From: Sipunculus nudus
Lineage: Eukaryota > Annelida > Sipuncula > Golfingiida > Sipunculidae
NCBI GenBank assembly: GCA_026874595.1
Contig: CM049313.1
Location: 26,222,008 to 26,286,007 of the forward strand
Direction of reading: 5' to 3'
Length of the DNA stretch: 64,000 nucleotides
The notes beneath the pieces are model-generated. The model saw nothing but the letters and a program-made list of their open reading frames with translations, was not told the DNA's origin and did no database searches. Both the position numbers and the translations under genes were made by a program. Numbering within the stretch: the first letter of the stretch is position 1; every line of letters starts with the position of its first letter. Shown one piece after another: positions 1 to 10,337 of this stretch.

Positions 1-240
1 TTAAAATGCAGCCATAATCTTTTTAATTAAGTGAGTCCTTTGACCTTGACCATTGACCTCATGACCACAAAATCATATAGGTTCTTGATTTAGTGGTGGG
101 CCATGTGTAAGTCAAGTTTGAAATCCATGTGCCAATCCAACCTGGAGTTATCGTCTGGAAACAAATTTGTGTGGATGGATGGATTGACATACAAACAGAC
201 ATACAAAAAGACGGACAGACAGGGTGATTAGTTTAGGGCA
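1..240. repeat. Tail of an AGGTCA-rich dispersed repeat
   Basis: This stretch resembles the 288-bp unit found at 17-19.5 kb: a run of TGACC motifs followed by a 'colour-change' phrase shared with that unit (ATATAAGTCAAGTTTGAAAT-like) and then a GACGGACAGACAGG tail. A second copy of the same tail lies at 6401-6600. It reads as the end of a dispersed element. No gene is visible. Confidence 0.55.
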
Positions 241-360
241 TCCACTTGTGATCAATAAACACACCAGGTTTTGGGACACCAGATGTAATTACAGCTGAGA
301 AACTGACATGATTGTTGTCATTTTATAGTAAATCAATAGAAAAATATTTGTTAAAATATG

Positions 361-735
361 AAAAAAATACAGGTGGCACCACCACGTTTTAGGACCTGAC
401 AAAACTAGTCATGGTTAATATTCAAGGCAAGATTCATGACAAACCATGCATTAATGATCAAGATATTGGAGGTTTTGTATCAAATTTTTTACTATTCTGG
501 GGGGTACTTTCAAGCCACATAGCTCAAAGGATATAGGTCACAGTGACCTAATTTCAGGTTTCCAAGCAGATTTTTTATTGACCTCCCTAGATCTTCACTC
601 AGAAGTTTCTAGGACCAGCCGTTACAATTTGTGCTCTGCTAACAGACTGCCGGACGCCCTGACATCCGAACGGACGACGGACAGGCGCCATTCCTATACC
701 TCATTTGACTTACAGTTAGCTGAGCTAAAAATGAT
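361..735 (+). repeat. Single family A unit with GGAC tail and terminal hairpin
   Basis: One copy of the roughly 340-bp unit that forms the arrays at 21-23 and 28-31 kb. It opens with the palindrome variant GGTGGCACCACC at 372-383 and closes with a GGACGACGGACAGG tract and the AGCTGAGCTAAAAA terminus. The tandem core is therefore present once here and about six and eight times in the arrays, so copy number varies between insertions. Confidence 0.7.
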
Positions 736-1560
736 TGTAGCTGGCACCACCAGTCTTGTATACAACAAAGCTATCATAGATATATACATATTCCAAGTTC
801 AGACTGATATATCAAACCCCTCCTGAGAAATAAGCAGGGACACATACTGTGCAAAAATTATTGTAGTTGGCACCACCAGTCTTGTATACGACAAAGCTAT
901 TTGATAGGTATAAATATGCCCAATTTCAGGATGATATCAAATTCCTCTATAGAATTAAGCAGGCACAAAAGCCACACACTGTGCAAAAGTCATTGTAGGT
1001 GGTGACACCTGTCTTGTGAATAAGAAAGCCATCAAAGACACATAGACAGGTCATAATATCAGGCCAATACATCAAACTTACCTTGAGTCTGATGCATGGG
1101 GCTGACCAGGCTTAGGTGAGAAAGGCAGTTGCCCCGAGTGAACTGTGACTAATATGCTGGCTCAGGCTACTGCACTGAGTGAACTCATGACCTGCACCTG
1201 GTCAGACTGAGTGAACTTTTGACCTGTACCTGGCTGCACTGAGTGAACTCTTCACCTGTTGCATAATCTGACACAGTTGACAGTCTGCCAAAGCTATAAA
1301 TAAATCCAGACTGACCTTTTGCCTATTGCCAAATCTGAAATTGCATAAGCTCACAGATTGGCTCCATATGCAGCCCTGAGGGGCATGACACCCATGAGGT
1401 GATCACATGATACTCATGAGGTGATCACATGCTTCCCATGAGATGATCACAAGCTGCCCATGAGGTGATCACATGCCTTGTGCTTGGCTGCACTGATTGA
1501 ACTGTTGACCTACATTTGGCTGTACTGAATGAACTCTTGATCTGTTGCCAAATCTGAAAC
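736..1560. repeat. Dispersed repeat with a TGCACTGAGTGAACTC-like motif
   Basis: The stretch carries TGGCACCACCAGTCTTGTAT blocks and then repeats of a phrase built on CTGCACTGAGTGAACTCTTG. The same order recurs at 38340-38890 inside the insertion that splits the gypsy element, so this is a mobile family. A small four-copy tandem of about 22 bp (CATGAGGTGATCACATG) lies at 1387-1475. No coding potential is seen. Confidence 0.6.
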
Positions 1561-1579
1561 AGTTGGCCGTTTCTAAAAC

Positions 1580-3745
1580 CTATTCAAGAAACATACACAA
1601 TCTTTGCCTGTTATGTAACTCTGCTAAAATTTATCCAACACAAACCATTTGAACAAACTTGAGAGGGCTCGCCTCTGGGATCATTTCTGTAAAATATTGA
1701 ACAATTTGGCTGGACTGTTTACAAGAAGACTTTTAAAAGTTTTTTTCAGCTTTTTCCTGGTAAAATCTAAGTAAATGCAGATAGCAAAAATAAGCTGAAT
1801 CCATCAACATTTGATATGTGACAGATAATTGCATAACATTTCGGGATAGTAGCTCCTGCTATTCCTCAGAAATTATGAGATAGTGTACAGATGATATGTA
1901 ATATCATAAATCTACATTTTTTAAAAGCTTTTAAAAAACATTCTTGTCAATATTTTCCATAGATAACCTGAAATCTAAATGTCTATAGGCATGATGTAAT
2001 GGATGCTGATAAACTGGTGCTAGGCTAGATGTATCTGCTTCACATAGCTAACATATTTGGTAAAATGACTCAATTCACTCTTTATAATTCAGCCAAAATT
2101 CATTTTTTGGAACAATAAAAGATTATTATTATAAGAATGATTCAGGGAATTATTCTTGCAAAATATTAAACAAACTGGCCTCAGTATCGTCAGTCGAAAA
2201 ACATTTTGTAGGTTTATAACTCATATGGGAAAATACAGCAAAATGGCAAAGTTCAGCTTCCCATAACTCAGCCAAAAGTCACTGAACTGAGACCATTTGA
2301 GCAAACTTGAATTATCAACATCTAAGGATAATTATTGTGTGAGATTTAAGAATTTGGCCCAGTGGTTTTTGAAATGAAGATTTTTGTAGCCACTTAGCTA
2401 ACATGGGCTGTTATGGCATATGACTAAATTCAGCTTCCCATAACTCAGCCAAAAGTCACTGAACTGACTGTCAAAACATGTTGGTCTTACGGATGGACAT
2501 CCGGACAGACAGACGGACGGCACGACAGAAGGACGGACAACGGACAATGGACCAAGACTATAGCTCAGATGACTTATTTAAAAGTTTTTTAAAAACATTC
2601 TTGTCAATTTGAACCACAGATAACCTGAAATCTAAATGTCTGGAGGCATGATGTAACGGATGCTGATAAACTGGTTCCAGGGTAGATGTATCTGCTTCAC
2701 ACAGCTAACATATATGGTAAAATGACTCAATTCAATCTTTATAATTAAGCCAAAATTCATTCTTTGGAACCATGAAAGACAATTATCATAAGAATTATTC
2801 AGGGGATTATTCTTGTAAAATATTAAACAAATTGGCCTCACTGGCGTCAGTCCAAAAACGCTTTGCAGGTTTATAACTAATATGGGAAAATAAAGCAAAA
2901 TGGCTAAGTTAAGCTTCCCATAACTCAGCCAAAAATCACTGAACCAAAACCATTTGAAGAAACTTGAATTATCAACATCTAAGGATAATTAATGTGTGAG
3001 ATTTAAGAATTTGGCCCAGTGGTTTTTGAGATGAAGACCTTTGTAGCCACTGAAATAAAATGGGCTGTTATGGCATATGACTAAATTCAGCTTCCCATAA
3101 CTCAGCCAAAAAGTCACTGAACTGAGACAATTTGAACAAACTTCAGAAAGCACTACCCTAGGATCATTTCTGTGCGATATTAAACAATTTGGCCATATGG
3201 TTTCAGAGAAGAAGTTTTTTGTAGCTGTCAGTATGATATGGGCACTGATGACCCCCGTACAAAAAATGTTGATGTAGGTGGCGCCACCAATACCTCAATT
3301 TCAGATATGACTCATGTGACCATTATTGGCATAAAATTTGATGATGATATCTCCAGCCGTTTCTAAGACTGTAATTTTAGTATGCTTTTTTGGACAGATG
3401 ACTAAGTTCAACTAGCTGTAACTCGGCCAAAAATCACCGAACTTAAACCATTCGAACAAACTTGAGAGACATTGTTCCAGGAATCATTTCTGTGAGACAT
3501 TGGACAATTTGGCTGAACAGTTTAGGAGAAGATTTTTAAAGCTTTTTTAGCTGTTCCCCTATAAAATCTAAGAAAAATGAAGATAGCCAAAAAATAAGCA
3601 AAATCCGATAGTTTTTTAGATGATTAATTTTTGCATAAAATTTCGTGATGCTAACTCTTGCGGTTTTCAAGATAGTATGGGTTAACGTACAGATGAAGGA
3701 CGACGGACAAAGCCACACCATTACATAAGCTCACAGGTTCGCTGA
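1580..3745. repeat. Family D repeats, two tandem partial copies
   Basis: Two successive copies of a family also present at 6600-7395, 25075-26260 and 46173-47840. Landmarks are AACCTGAAATCTAAATGTCT, CATAACTCAGCCAAAA and a terminus reading CATAAGCTCACAGGTTC followed by A-rich sequence. A GGACGGACAACGGAC tract separates the copies near 2500-2560, and the exact palindrome GGTGGCGCCACC lies at 3277-3288. The short open frames on either strand are not conserved between copies, so I call no gene. Confidence 0.7.
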
Positions 3746-3759
3746 AAAATATTATTGAT

Positions 3760-4965
3760 GTATCAAGGTCATCCATGTTCAAATTTGACTTAGCCGTTGA
3801 TAAGATGCATCAAACTTGTGGGTTTGGTGACTGTACCTCAAATTCTTACAAAGTTATTCCGTTTAAACATCATTTTAGCAAGAAAACAACATAAGGTGGC
3901 GCCACCTGTCTTCTGCAAAAAAAATCCTATCAAAGATCTTATGTCAATTTGATTTTTGGACCAATCCATGCATCCCTCAGTGAGATATTAAGGTTAACAT
4001 CATTTCAACGTTATTGCCTCTGTGATCTTGAAAAATGCATCAAGGTCATCCATATTCAAACTTGGCCTAGCCCTTGATAAGATGCATCTAAACTGTAGGT
4101 TTGGTAAATGTACCACAAATTGTTTTGCCCTAATATCATTTTAGCATAATCCCTGCTGTGACCTTGAAAAAATGCATTAAGGTCATTCATGTTTGAACTG
4201 GACCTAGCCATTGATAAGACGCATCAAACCTGTGGGTTTGGTGACTGTACCTGAATTCTTACAAAGTTACTGCATTAACATCATTTTAACAAAAAAACAA
4301 CACAAGGTGGCGCCACCTGTCTTCTGAAAAAGACAAAGCTATCCAAGATCTTTGGTCAATTTGATTTTTGGATCATTCCATGTATCCCTTACTGAGATAT
4401 TAAAGATTTTGAATGAATTTCACCAAATATGGGAATATTCAAGGTAAAAGCCACTCTCATAGGTCATGACCCCAATTTTAATAAACATCATCCCATAACC
4501 CATACCTATGTATATGCATAATATAAAAGTAATCTGTCTGCTAGTTTTTTACTTATAATGCTCACATTACTGTCAAGTGGCAATTTTAGGGGTATGAAAA
4601 GGCACGAAAACAAGTAAAGAATAATAGGTGGCACCACCAGTTTCTGGAACATGACAACTCTATCCATGATCTTCGATCAACTTGATTTTGGGTTCAATCC
4701 ATGCAAGATTTCTTGAGTTATTTAAGAATTTGTGTGATTTTCCGCAAAATTGGACCCATTCAAGGTCAAGGACACTCTCCTAGTAAAGATCATGACTCAT
4801 TTTGAATAGGCGTCATCCTCTCGCCGATATCTATACATATACCAAGTTTGGTAAAGATCTGTGAAATATTTTTTGAGTTATCGTGCCAATAAGATTTATA
4901 TGCGGCAGCGGCGGGACCGTCATGAAAACATAGTATCCCCTGACTTTGTCTAGGGATACAATAAA
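3760..4965 (+). repeat. Family C repeat ending in a GTATCCCC hairpin
   Basis: Sub-repeats carry GACCTTGAAAAATGCATCAA and CCATTGATAAGATGCATCAA-like phrases. Exact GGTGGCGCCACC palindromes lie at 3895-3906 and 4306-4317, and the GGTGGCACCACC variant at 4627-4638. The copy ends with a GC-rich GCGGCAGCGGCGGGACC stretch and an inverted repeat at 4933-4959 (GTATCCCC ... GGGGATAC type, loop CTTTG, one mismatch). Related copies are at 7780-8495 and 19500-20065. Confidence 0.7.
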
Positions 4966-5870
4966 CTTGAATTATCAACATCTAAGGATAATTAGAAAAC
5001 TGACAGGTCAGTAAGGGCCCCGCAAAAGATGCAGTCATTATAAACTGAAGTACTGTGAATCTGGTGTGCTTTGGTAGCATGGGCTGATAGAGTGATATTT
5101 GAAAATAAAAGCACCTGTAAGACAGCTGACATGTATAAACTGGAAGAAAAGATATGGTAAAGTGAAAATGTTAAAAGCTATCAAAATAATCATATAAAAG
5201 AACTGCATGCATTTTTAGTTTCTGTATTTCTGTATTACCTGTGCCAATTATTCTTGGTTGAAGTCTTGGCTGGGCTGTGTCAAATATTTTTCCAGTATTT
5301 GTATGCTGAATTGACCTTATTATATGTGAGGCTTGAGTCTGTACATGAACCTTGTAGTATTAGAGAGAGTCAGCTGCTGGTTTGTAGTGATAAAATGGTC
5401 ATTCTCTTGAACTGAAATTCAGCTGTTCTTGGGCTTGGGTCTGCAGATGCGGTGTGATGTGTAGAATGGCTACATATGAATATCAATGTAAATTTGTTGA
5501 TGGTCACTATAATAGGTTCAAATTCCTTTAGATGTTGGAAGTGGAGATAGATTTGTCCAAACATGGTCTAAATGAGAGCCACTGTGGTGCGTTGGGCCTG
5601 TGTATCCTTTTCTGGGGAATCTTCAAATTGTCTGTACAAAATATGCTGTGAAAATGTAATGCCGCTGTACACAAGTGACTCGAAAAAGATTCATCCATTT
5701 CTGGCCTGCTGAAGAAGACACCAGCAACTGAACACAAAATCTGTGTATTACTTTTTTTTTTCCTTCTGACCCAAATATCAATAAGCTTTTCCCTTAGGCC
5801 ATGGGTGATACATCTTATGTTTGAATCCTATCCATCATTTGTTAGGGGAGTAATTATGCAGAATGAATTT
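4966..5870. other. Intronic or intergenic sequence without recognised features
   Basis: This is less repetitive than its surroundings. I read both strands looking for the missing polymerase-domain exons of POLG and found none. The open frames here (for example minus 5528-5737) have no convincing splice context or family resemblance. Confidence 0.4.
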
Positions 5871-6600
5871 GATTGTTCATCAAATTCTTTGCGAGTTTTT
5901 GCATTAACATCATTTGAGAATTATCGCCTCTGTCAAGGTCATCCATCTTCTAACTTGACCTAGCCCTTCATAACAAACATTACTTGTGCAAGTTCAGTGA
6001 GTGTTAGTCAAATTGTTTGCGAGCTGTTTGGTTAACATCATTTTAGCATTATCACCTCTGTGACCTTGAAAATCCATCAAGGTCATCCATCTTCAAACAT
6101 GATGTAGCCCATCAAAAGGTCCATCACTGCCGTGAGTCTGGGGACCTTATATGAAATACTTTTTACGAGTTATTGAGTTAACAATGTGTGTCCTTTTGCA
6201 TGCATATTTGCTATGAGAGCGCAACCTTACTAGGTGTTCAGTAATGGTTTTTACCGCATAATTTACAGAAAAATGGCTGACTATGACCATATATCATGCT
6301 TCATTGCTGTTGACATGAGGACCTGTCCTTCTGTTAAGGTGGAACAAACAATTATGGTTACAATTATGATTACTGCCCTGCTGAAAGAGGGACCTAAAAT
6401 TTAACACCAAACTGTGAATAACTTTTTTGACCTTTGACCTCCGGACCCCAATATTGATAGGGATCTCCCATAATTGATGGTTAATACATATTTCAGATTT
6501 GAACTCAATTTGTCAATCCTAACTGGAGTAATCATCCGGAAAAGAATTTGTGGACGGACGGACGGACAGACGGACAGGTCGATTACCATAGGGCACCCGC
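5870..6600. repeat. Family C and B fragments with GGAC tail
   Basis: Fragments share the GACCTTGAAAATCCATCAAG phrase with 3760-4200, then a tail like that at 1-240. That tail ends in a GGACGGACGGACAGACGGAC microsatellite near 6553-6580. No gene is seen. Confidence 0.5.
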
Positions 6601-7395
6601 TTTTCAAGTGGGGCCCTAATTAATGTGTGAGATTGAAGAATTTGGCCTAGTGGTTTTTAAGAAGAAGATCTTTGTAGCCACTGAGCTAAACTGGGCTGTT
6701 ATGGAATATGACTAAATTCAGCTTCCCATAACTTGGCCAAAAGTCACTGAACTGAGACCATTTGAACAAACTTCAGGAAGCACTACCCTAGAATCATTTC
6801 TGTGCGATATTAAACAATTTGGCCATATGGTTTAAGAGAAGAAGTTTTTTGTAGCCCTTATTATGATACAGGCACTGAGGCCCCCTGTGCAAAAAAGGCC
6901 TATGCAGGTGGCTCCACCAAAAACTCAATTTCAGATATGACTCATGTGACCAACATTGGCATAAATTTGGTGATGATAGCTCCAGCAGTTTCTGAGTTTG
7001 TAATTTTAGTATGCTTTTTTGCACAGATGACTAAGTTCAACTTCCTGTAACTCGGCCAAAAATCATCGAACTTAAACCATTCGAACAAACTTGAGGGAAA
7101 TTGTTCAAGGAAAAATTTCTGTGAAATATTGGACAATTTGGATGAACAGTTTCGGAGAAGAAGATTTTTTAAGTTTTTTTAGCTTTTTCTCTATAAAATC
7201 TAAGAAAATGCAGTTGGCCAAAAAATAAGCAAAATCTGATAGAGTTTGCTAGATGACTTATTTTATGCATTAAATTTGGTGATGATAACTCCTGACGTTT
7301 TCAAGATAGTATGGGTTAATGTACAGACAAAGGACGACGGACGACAGATGCCGGACAATGCCACACCATCGCATAAGTTTACAGGTTCGATAAAA
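6600..7395. repeat. Family D repeat copy
   Basis: This copy is collinear with 3000-3745 and has the same terminus (CGCATAAGTTTACAGGTTCG). The palindrome position holds GGTGGCTCCACC at 6907-6918. It also holds a GACGACGGACGACAG tract. Chance open frames are present on the minus strand. Confidence 0.65.
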
Positions 7396-7740
7396 ATGGT
7401 AAGGTAGGTGATGCCACATGTCTGGTTGATGAGAAAACTCTCCAAAATGGATGTACATGCCAAATTTGAGACCAACACATTGAATGACTCCTCAGATATG
7501 AGCGATTTTCACCTAAAACAAATGGATAGATTGACACCACACGAAAAAAATTGGCAGATGGCGCCACCAGTCTTGAGTACAAGATGGAGGAGGCCAAGAT
7601 CTATGGACATACACAGTTTCAGACCAATATTGCACACCACTCCTAAGAGCAATTTTCACCCAAAGCACATGTACAGAAGGACGCCACAGCAAAACAATTG
7701 CAGATGTCACCATAAGTCCTAAGTACTAGATGGAGGAATC
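7396..7740. repeat. Family K repeat (CCAAGATGGATGTACATGCC type)
   Basis: Related copies lie at 24100-24550, 56780-56900 and 63700-63970. Each begins near a palindrome-related block (here GGTGATGCCACATG) followed by GAAAACTCTCCAAAATGGATG. Overlapping open frames occur on both strands. Different frames are open in different copies, so none is called as a gene. Confidence 0.6.
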
Positions 7741-7779
7741 AAAGATGAATGGACATGCACAATTTCAGCTCAATCTGTC

Positions 7780-8495
7780 CATTAGTTTTAGACTTATAAT
7801 GCTTACAGTATTGTCAAGTGGCAATGATGGGGTATTAAAAGGCGTGAAAACAAGTAAAAGACAGAAGGTGGTGCCACCTGTCTTCCGCAGAAGACAAAAC
7901 TATCTAAGATCTTCAGTCAATTTGATTTTTGGACCAATCCATGCACCCCTCATTGAGATATTTATGATTTTGTGTGATTTTCACCATATACAGCAATATA
8001 TGGTCAAGGCTACTCTCACAGGAAAGGTAATGACCCCAATTTAAATATACATCATCCCATAACCCATGTCTATGTATATGCATAATATAAAAGAAATCTG
8101 TCTATTAGTTTTTTTACTTATAATGCTCAAATTGCTGTTAAGTGGCAATGATGGGGTATTGAACAGCACAAAAACAAGTGAAGAATAATAGGTGGCGCCA
8201 CCAGTTCCTGGAACATGATTTTGGATCAATCCATGCAAGATTTCTTGAGATATTTAAGAATTTGTGTGATTTTCCTTTAAAATTGATTTATTCAAGGTCA
8301 AGGTCACACTCCTAGTAAAGGTCATGACCCCATTTTAAATATGCTTTGTCCTCTCACCCATGTCTATGCACATGTCAAGTTTGGGAAAAATCTGTGAAAT
8401 ATTTTTTGAGCTATAACGTCCAACAAAATCTCTGCGGTAGCGGCGGTGCAACCGTGCTTAAACCATAGCATCTCGACTTTGTCTAGGGATACAAC
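7780..8495 (+). repeat. Family C repeat copy
   Basis: This copy is collinear with 4370-4965 and 19500-20065. It carries GGTGGTGCCACC at 7867-7878 and the exact palindrome at 8191-8202. The tail is a GCGGTAGCGGCGG stretch followed by a decayed version of the GTATCCCC hairpin near 8460-8490. Confidence 0.65.
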
Positions 8496-8636
8496 TAGCT
8501 ATTAAATCACTCAAATGCTGTCCTAACTCTGGATTTCTGTTTATGACCTCCTTAAAAGCCTTATAATATCAGCCCTCTATGTATTTCAGCATTTGTGGCA
8601 GATACCAACAGCCTGTCTTTGTTGTTATTTAAATTT

Positions 8637-8930
8637 TGGAGAACATTACAGATGAACTTACTGTATGAGGTCTCTGTTGATCTTCTAGTTTCAGCACATT
8701 ACAAATGAACTTACTGTATGAGGTCTCTGCTGTTCTTTCCGATTTAAAGACATTACAGATTTAACTTACTGTATGCAATCTTTGTTGTTCTTCCAGTTTG
8801 AGGACATTACAGATTAACTTACTGTATCTGGTCTTGGTTGTTCTATTAGTTTGAGCACATTACAGATGAACTTACTGTATGAGGTCTCTGCTGTTCTTTC
8901 CGGTTTAAGGACATTACAGATTTAACTTAC
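8637..8930 (-). repeat. Minisatellite duplicating the POLG exon donor
   Basis: Five imperfect units of about 51-57 bp lie directly downstream (gene sense) of the POLG exon at 8931-9088. On the minus strand each unit holds an AGAACAACAGAGACC-like phrase, a copy of the last exon bases, followed by CATACAGTAAGTT, which contains the splice donor. Plus-strand copies of ACTTACTGTAT fall near 8658, 8709, 8765, 8818 and 8871, and the real donor is near 8926. The array therefore arose by tandem duplication across the exon-intron boundary. Confidence 0.85.
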
Positions 8931-9088
8931 TGTATGCGGTCTCTGTTGTTCTTCCAGTAGGCACACATTTTATTCAGTTTGAGGACATGATCAGCCTCTG
9001 CTCCCCTTGCAGCCTGTAACGTCTTGTCTTCAACCTGGCTCAGGAAGTCTTTGGCCAACGGGTTGCCTACACGGTTCCCTGTGCCATC
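8931..9088 (-). CDS. POLG: POLG exon (end of spacer, just before polymerase domain)
   Basis: This internal exon encodes part of mitochondrial DNA polymerase gamma, the replicative polymerase of mitochondrial DNA. Gene-sense reading begins after ATTGCAG and encodes DGTGNRVGNPLAKDFL, then VEDKTLQAARGAEADH, then VLKLNKMCAYWKNNRDRI. This matches the conserved family stretch with VGSPFAKDFL, LEINKM and FWRN just ahead of the polymerase domain. The exon is 158 nt: 52 codons plus two bases (CA), followed by GTAAGTT. The start joins in phase 0 to the 23.5 kb exon, completing the family motif FYKLPHK-DG. Five tandem copies of the donor follow. The catalytic polymerase motifs are not in this exon, and I found no further exon down to position 1. 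Confidence 0.9.
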
Positions 9089-9369
9089 CTGCAATGGTCA
9101 AACAAAGGTCTTGGTTCAAGAGAGCAGTAAGAAAAGACTCTTTTACTATTTACTACAAATGTAATACAGGTAACAAAAGAAACAAACCAATTCATCACTC
9201 AAGAGGCAAGGTTTGTATCCCATATGTTCAAAGCTACACCTCTACAAGAGGTTTTGTATATGAGCCATCATGAAGCCTGTGTGTACCCTCCACCAAACTC
9301 TCATCAAACAGAATGACATGAGCCTTCAGGCACACACCTGTGTGTACTGAAAAACATAAAAATCATCCT

Positions 9370-9660
9370 ACAGCTTTAATTTGTGAGACTGGCAGGAAGT
9401 TGGCCAGTTTACTCCAGCCAGGATTACACAGATTGGCAGGAAGTTGGCCAGTTTTCCACAGCCAGGATTACACAGACTGGCAGAAGTTGGTCAGTTTTCC
9501 CCAGCCAGGATTACACAGACTGTCAGGAAGTTCGCCAGTTTACCCCAGCCAGGATTACACAGATTGGCAGGAAGTTGGTCAGTTTACCTGAGCCAGGATT
9601 ACACAGACTGTCAGGAAAATGGCCAGTTTACCCCAGCCAGGATTACACAGGCCTAGTTTT
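9370..9660 (+). repeat. 44-bp minisatellite, about 6.5 copies
   Basis: The unit reads approximately GATTACACAGACTGGCAGGA then AGTTGGCCAGTTTACCCCAG then CCAG. Because the period is not a multiple of three and stops are rare, all three plus frames stay open. The open frames at 9340-9670 are products of the repeat and not genes. It lies in the POLG intron about 0.3 kb from the exon at 8931-9088. Confidence 0.9.
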
Positions 9661-10337
9661 TTGGCTCTAATTTATATTTAAACTAGAATATCAGCAGAAG
9701 CTGACAAAAGCCCTCAGCCAAAAGAACAGAGTTTATAGGTGGTAACAGTTTCAAGTATGAAATATTTGTTCTCACATGGAAGTATATCTGTACATGCCTC
9801 AGTTATAAAATTTAAACTGGAGCAGTTTGTAGTGCCTTTGCAAGTATGACCGATCACATGCAGGACTTAGAGATCATCAAGGCATTTTATTATACCATGT
9901 TCCATAACCATCCACCAACTGGTTCCTGAGAAATATGCTCCAAAGTTTTTTTTTCTATTCTAAGTTCTGTGAACTTGAAAAATAGGTCAGGGTCACTCAT
10001 CTTTGAACTTGACCAAGATTTTGTTAATATGCATCAGCACTGAAGAAATAAAGTTCCCATGTTGAATACCTTTGGAGATATCTGGCTCACAAGGCCAAAG
10101 TTGAAAATCTGATAAAAATTCATTAAAAATCAGAAATCAGCTCTAAAACGCAGAAAAATAGGTCAAGGTCACCCATCTTTGACTTGACCAATATACATCT
10201 TCACTGAAGAAATAAAGTTCCTACGGTGAATCCTTTTAGTGATATCCCACTCACAATGTAAAAGTTAACGGTCAGCGGACAGACAGACAGACTGATGGAC
10301 AGCTTGGGCGACGACAATAGCCCATCAGCCTAAGGAG
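9661..10337. other. Intronic sequence with GGACAGACAGACAG tract
   Basis: Repeat-derived sequence with AGGTCAAGGTCACCCATCTT phrases and a GGACAGACAGACAG tract near 10275. It ends at the left boundary of the inverted-arm element. No coding signal is seen. Confidence 0.4.

Noticed and set aside
7408-8044. Adjacent plus-strand frames of 104 codons each
   Set aside because: They lie in families K and C. Other copies of those families are not open in the same frames.
1-8930. Search for POLG polymerase-domain exons
   Set aside because: I looked for conserved family motifs downstream of KNNRDRI on the minus strand and recognised none. They are either before the window or too short to see by eye.
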